From: Nitrospirales bacterium
GTDB taxonomy: Bacteria; Nitrospirota; Nitrospiria; Nitrospirales; UBA8639
DNA length: 7,329 nt
Assembly (NCBI GenBank): GCA_021604265.1
Contig: BQIY01000101.1
Coordinates: 1 to 7,329 of the forward strand
Direction: 5' to 3'
Shown here: positions 4,429 through 7,329 of the stretch, one piece after another
Layout of the letters: each line of letters opens with the position of its first letter
How positions within the stretch are numbered: position 1 is the first letter of the stretch
Position numbers and translations under genes: made by a program
The notes under the pieces: model-generated
Databases searched by the model: none
What the model was told of the DNA's origin: nothing
What the model saw: only the letters and a program-made list of their open reading frames with translations

Positions 4429-5904
4429 ATGGCGACCGCACTTTTTAAACTCAGCTTGAAAGAACTCCAAGATCTCTTTACCAAAGGGGATGTCAGCGCA
4501 CTTGACATTGCGCGTTCCTATATCTTGAGGGTCAGTCAAGTGGAATCCAAGGTGAAAGCCTACATCACCATGCCCGATAGAGAACAGGTGCTCCAGAAGG
4601 CTGACACGATTGACGCCTCGCTTAAGCAATGGCGAAAAACTCAGCCAGTCATGGCCATGCCGTTAGCGATTAAAGATAATATTTGTACCAACGGGGTTCG
4701 AACGACATGTGGCTCGACGATGTTGGAACACTTTATTCCTCCATACGATGCCACGGTGGTGGCGTCATGTCGAGAACAGCAATGTTTATTCATGGGGAAA
4801 ACCAATCTCGACGAATTTGGAATGGGCTCCTCCACCGAACATTCGGTGTTTGGTCCAAGCCGAAATCCCTGGAATCTTGAATGTATTCCTGGGGGCTCAA
4901 GCGGAGGATCGGCAGCAGCGGTGGCGGCAGACGAATGTGTGGCGGCCTTGGGCACGGATACGGGAGGATCGATTCGGCAGCCTGCGGCCTGTTGCGGAGT
5001 TGTCGGGCTCAAGCCGACCTATGGGAGAGTATCTCGTTACGGACTCGTGGCATTTGCCTCGTCCTTGGATCAAATTGGCCCAATCACGAAAACGGTGACC
5101 GATGCGGCCATTTTACTGAATGTTCTCGCAGCGCATGATCCGAGAGATTCGACATCTTCAGATCAATCAACCCCTGACTATACGAGGTTTGTGAAGAAAA
5201 AAGACGTCAAGAAACTCACCATTGGCGTTCCCAAGGAATTCTTTTCAGAAGGGCTTGATCCAGAAGTTGAGCAGCATGTGCAAACCGCCATTGAAGAGAT
5301 AAAAGAATTAGGCGGCACCATCAAAGAAATTTCTTTGCCGACGACTGAATGGGCCATTGCCGCCTATTATATAATCGCCACGGCAGAAGCGAGTTCAAAT
5401 CTTGCCCGGTATGATGGTGTGAAGTACGGGTACCGAACAAAAGAGCGCAAAGGGCTGTTAGAAATGTATCAACAAACTCGCGCTGAAGGCTTTGGCCCTG
5501 AAGTCAAACGGCGAATCATGCTTGGGACCTATGCGCTGAGCGCTGGTTATTATGATGCCTTCTATGGCAAAGCGCAGTCCGTTAGAACGCTGATTACACG
5601 AGATTTTGACACAGCGTTTCAGGACGTTGATTGTTTAGTCGCGCCCGTAATGCCAACCCCGGCATTTCCATTAGGTGAAAAGCTTCAAGATCCACTGCAA
5701 ATGTACCTATCCGATATGTATACTATATCAGCGAGTCTTGCCGGGCTTCCGGCGATCTCGATTCCCTGCGGGTTTAGCCAGGCTGGATTGCCCATTGGCT
5801 TGCAAGTAATGGGGCGTCCCTTTGAAGAGTCCACAATTCTTCGAGTGGCCTACGCCTATGAACATGCGACTCAATGGCGAAAGAAACGTCCTCCCATTCG
5901 TTAA
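4429..5904 (+). CDS. gatA: Asp-tRNA(Asn)/Glu-tRNA(Gln) amidotransferase subunit A
   Basis: 491 residues, normal length. GatA is the amidase-signature subunit that hydrolyses glutamine and releases ammonia through a channel to GatB, where the misacylated tRNA is amidated. The Ser-cisSer-Lys triad is complete: K82 in PLAIKDNI, S157 in the PGGSSGGSAAAVAA glycine/serine stretch, and nucleophile S181 in GTDTGGSIRQPA. The following GVVGLKPTYGRVSRYGLVAFASSLDQIGP block (190-218) and C-terminal SASLAGLPAISIPCGF and GLPIGLQVMG stretches are equally typical. The ATG at 4429 agrees with the family N-terminus but has no Shine-Dalgarno nearby. It lies 77 nt after panD and 24 nt before the DUF948 gene. With gatC and gatB in the same cluster the enzyme should be functional; whether Gln-tRNA, Asn-tRNA or both are made cannot be told here. 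Confidence 0.97.
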   Translation: MATALFKLSLKELQDLFTKGDVSALDIARSYILRVSQVESKVKAYITMPDREQVLQKADTIDASLKQWRKTQPVMAMPLAIKDNICTNGVRTTCGSTMLEHFIPPYDATVVASCREQQCLFMGKTNLDEFGMGSSTEHSVFGPSRNPWNLECIPGGSSGGSAAAVAADECVAALGTDTGGSIRQPAACCGVVGLKPTYGRVSRYGLVAFASSLDQIGPITKTVTDAAILLNVLAAHDPRDSTSSDQSTPDYTRFVKKKDVKKLTIGVPKEFFSEGLDPEVEQHVQTAIEEIKELGGTIKEISLPTTEWAIAAYYIIATAEASSNLARYDGVKYGYRTKERKGLLEMYQQTRAEGFGPEVKRRIMLGTYALSAGYYDAFYGKAQSVRTLITRDFDTAFQDVDCLVAPVMPTPAFPLGEKLQDPLQMYLSDMYTISASLAGLPAISIPCGFSQAGLPIGLQVMGRPFEESTILRVAYAYEHATQWRKKRPPIR

Positions 5905-5928
5905 CCGAGTAGAAAGGAAACGTTTTCT

Positions 5929-6330
5929 ATGATCGATTTGGCTGCAGTGGCCATTGCCATTGCGTTTGTCGTCCTTGTGGCGTATTTAATTCCGACCATC
6001 GTGCAAATCAAACGAACCGTCGCGCAATCTGAACGAGTACTCACTCGTGTGAACAATGAGCTGCCGGGGTTGCTGAAAGATATACGCGGGACGGGAGAAA
6101 ATGTACGAGTATTGACTGACCAGGCCAAACTTAGTGTCGACCGCGCCTCAACGTTATTCACGGCCATGGGGGAGATGGGACAGACGGTTCATCACGTTCA
6201 TGAAACTGTTCGGGGAAAAGGCGGTTCCATTGCCCTCGGGTTCTCGAGTGTGTTGGCAGGCATCAAAGCCGCATCGAACCGGATGAAACATCGTGCATCT
6301 AAAGAAGGAGGGAGCGAGTATGGGAAATAA
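5929..6330 (+). CDS. DUF948-type membrane-anchored protein
   Basis: 133 residues from an ATG preceded by AAAGGA (5913-5918) at a ten-base distance. An N-terminal hydrophobic helix (about residues 3-24, AAVAIAIAFVVLVAYLIPTI) is followed by a charged, helix-prone region with regularly spaced hydrophobic residues (VQIKRTVAQSERVLTRVNNELPGLLKDI, then RVLTDQAKLSV), the layout of DUF948 and related small proteins: one membrane anchor and a cytoplasmic or periplasmic coiled-coil-like tail. A GKGGS-IALGFSSVLAGIKAA segment (97-115) and a basic C-terminus follow. The function of the family is unknown. It is placed between gatA and gatB, and its last 11 nt overlap the next gene, so the two are probably co-translated and may work together. 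The family assignment is from pattern only. Confidence 0.75.
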   Translation: MIDLAAVAIAIAFVVLVAYLIPTIVQIKRTVAQSERVLTRVNNELPGLLKDIRGTGENVRVLTDQAKLSVDRASTLFTAMGEMGQTVHHVHETVRGKGGSIALGFSSVLAGIKAASNRMKHRASKEGGSEYGK

Positions 6331-6640
6331 TCAATCAGCATCTGCCGGATCCGTCGCGTTAGCCTTTTTAAGTGGAGCGTTAGTTGGCGCCGTCGGAGCT
6401 TTTTTGCTGGCACCTCAAGGAGGGCGGGAATCACGTGAACGATTAGTCGGCTATGCCAGACGAACAGGTGAAGATATTCGTGATTTTCGAGAAAAAGCGA
6501 CTGATGCCTTGGATGACGTCGTGTTGAAAAGTCGTGACTTTGTCGATGAAGCGTCATCAGCGGTGAAAGAAGCCATTGAAGCTGGCCGTGAGGCCATGCG
6601 TCGTGAACGTGATCAACATTCTCATGATTACACGCATTAA
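6320..6640 (+). CDS. YtxH-domain membrane protein
   Basis: 106 residues from the ATG at 6320. The start is decided by an excellent AAGGAGG (6305-6311) eight bases upstream, inside the end of the DUF948 gene; the frame also runs from an upstream non-ATG start at 6293 but that would ignore this site. A glycine-rich membrane helix (about 11-31, SGALVGAVGAFLLAP) is followed directly by QGGRESRERL, the YtxH signature of LLAPxxGxxTR type, and then by a long amphipathic, highly charged helix (RTGEDIRDFREKATDALDDVV through EAIEAGREAMRRERD). The C-terminus is histidine-rich (DQHSHDYTH). YtxH proteins are often stress-associated in Gram-positives, but the molecular role is not known. It overlaps the DUF948 gene by 11 nt and precedes gatB by 24 nt, in the same reading frame as gatB. 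Confidence 0.82.
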   Translation: MGNNQSASAGSVALAFLSGALVGAVGAFLLAPQGGRESRERLVGYARRTGEDIRDFREKATDALDDVVLKSRDFVDEASSAVKEAIEAGREAMRRERDQHSHDYTH

Positions 6641-6664
6641 CCTGTCATCTTCAACCGTAGCCCT

Positions 6665-7329
6665 ATGTCATACGAGGTAGTTATCGGGGTCGAAGTTCAC
6701 GCGCAACTTCGGACACGATCAAAACTCTTTTGTTCCTGTGGAACCGCATTCGGTTGTTCGCCCAATTCTCAAACCTGCCCTGTTTGTTTAGGGATGCCTG
6801 GCTCTTTGCCGGTTCTCAATCGCATGGCGGTGGAGATGGCTGTCCGAGTGGGACTTGCCTTGAATTGTTCCATCCGCAGGGATCACCATTTTGCTCGAAA
6901 GAATTATTTCTATCCTGACCTTCCCAAGGGCTATCAAATTTCTCAGTACGATGAGCCAATTTGTGAAAACGGATGGCTTGAGATTCAACCGAATGATGGA
7001 CCCAAACGCATTCGAATTCATCGCGCTCATCTGGAAGAGGATGCGGGGAAAAGTGTTCATCAACCTGGGAGACCTGAGAGTCGAGTGGACCTGAATCGAA
7101 CAGGAACGCCACTGCTTGAAATCGTGACGGAACCGGATATGCATTCAGCCGATGATGTGGATGCCTATTTGAAAATGCTCAGAGATATTCTCATCTATTT
7201 AGAAGTCTGTGACGGGAATATGGAACAGGGGAATTTCCGGTGTGAACCGAACATTTCCTTGCGGCCTTCAGGGGAGCAGCGGTTAGGGACGAAGGTTGAA
7301 TTGAAAAATATTAATTCGTTTCGATTTGT
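6665..7329 (+). CDS. gatB: Asp-tRNA(Asn)/Glu-tRNA(Gln) amidotransferase subunit B, 3' end beyond window
   Basis: 221 codons are open from the ATG at 6665 to the window edge, a bit under half of a normal GatB of about 480 residues. GatB binds the misacylated tRNA, phosphorylates the side-chain carboxylate of Glu or Asp with ATP, and adds the ammonia sent from GatA. Visible marks: [13 protein letters not shown] (3-15) with E10 and H12 of the metal/active site, a zinc knuckle C23-x-C25 and C38-PV-C41 followed by [11 protein letters not shown], the [20 protein letters not shown] block (79-98), HLEEDAGK (122-129) with the acidic active-site residues, [17 protein letters not shown] (142-158), and [19 protein letters not shown] (182-200). 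I checked the frame codon by codon and saw no frameshift. No Shine-Dalgarno precedes the ATG; the only upstream in-frame codons back to the YtxH stop include no ATG, GTG or TTG. The tRNA-binding C-terminal domains are outside. Confidence 0.96.
   Translation, partial: MSYEVVIGVEVHAQLRTRSKLFCSCGTAFGCSPNSQTCPVCLGMPGSLPVLNRMAVEMAVRVGLALNCSIRRDHHFARKNYFYPDLPKGYQISQYDEPICENGWLEIQPNDGPKRIRIHRAHLEEDAGKSVHQPGRPESRVDLNRTGTPLLEIVTEPDMHSADDVDAYLKMLRDILIYLEVCDGNMEQGNFRCEPNISLRPSGEQRLGTKVELKNINSFRF

Noticed and set aside
4641..5138. Several overlapping frames of 65-129 codons on both strands
   Set aside because: They are shadows of the amidase signature region of gatA, whose glycine- and alanine-rich codons leave other frames open.
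6730..7144. Short frames on both strands near the right edge
   Set aside because: They overlap the start of gatB, which I translated without interruption from 6665 to the edge with all family motifs in frame.

Overview
The window is ordinary bacterial housekeeping DNA, close to half G+C by eye. It holds ten protein genes in two divergent blocks; I see no RNA gene, insertion sequence, CRISPR array or phage gene. The gene content and the marked GatCAB tRNA amidotransferase cluster suggest a free-living Gram-negative-type bacterium. The style of the proteins (FmdB-like zinc ribbon, class I aminotransferase, CoaD and RsmD together; DUF948 and YtxH proteins inside a gat cluster) reminds me of Nitrospirota such as Nitrospira, but this is an impression and not a demonstrated assignment.

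Minus-strand block (2467 down to 1). In transcription order it reads rsmD (16S rRNA guanine methyltransferase), coaD (phosphopantetheine adenylyltransferase, starting inside the end of rsmD), a subgroup 1b aspartate aminotransferase, and the start of an FmdB-type zinc-ribbon gene that runs off the left edge. The first three are tightly packed and probably one transcript. The fmdB-like gene follows a 95-nt gap with a TATAAT box and a very strong Shine-Dalgarno sequence, so it may also have its own promoter.

Divergent control region (2468-2640). It carries a good sigma70-type promoter for radC and a perfect 8+8 bp inverted repeat that could act on either direction.

Plus-strand block (2641 to 7329). 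radC (JAB/MPN-type RadC family) stands first. After a 181-nt gap with promoter-like elements and RNA hairpins comes gatC, panD (aspartate decarboxylase), gatA, a DUF948 membrane protein, a YtxH membrane protein, and gatB, which is cut by the right edge. The three subunits of the amidotransferase are therefore all present but interrupted by panD and by two small membrane proteins.

Functional links: GatCAB converts misacylated Glu-tRNA(Gln) and/or Asp-tRNA(Asn); the aminotransferase makes or uses aspartate; PanD turns aspartate into beta-alanine for pantothenate; CoaD performs the penultimate step of CoA synthesis. Aspartate supply, CoA synthesis and translation (RsmD, GatCAB) are thus the common themes. 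The most interesting non-coding signals are a leader before gatC that can fold two mutually exclusive ways, one hiding the ribosome binding site, and a long hairpin over the panD stop codon. I did not find a clearly new biological system.
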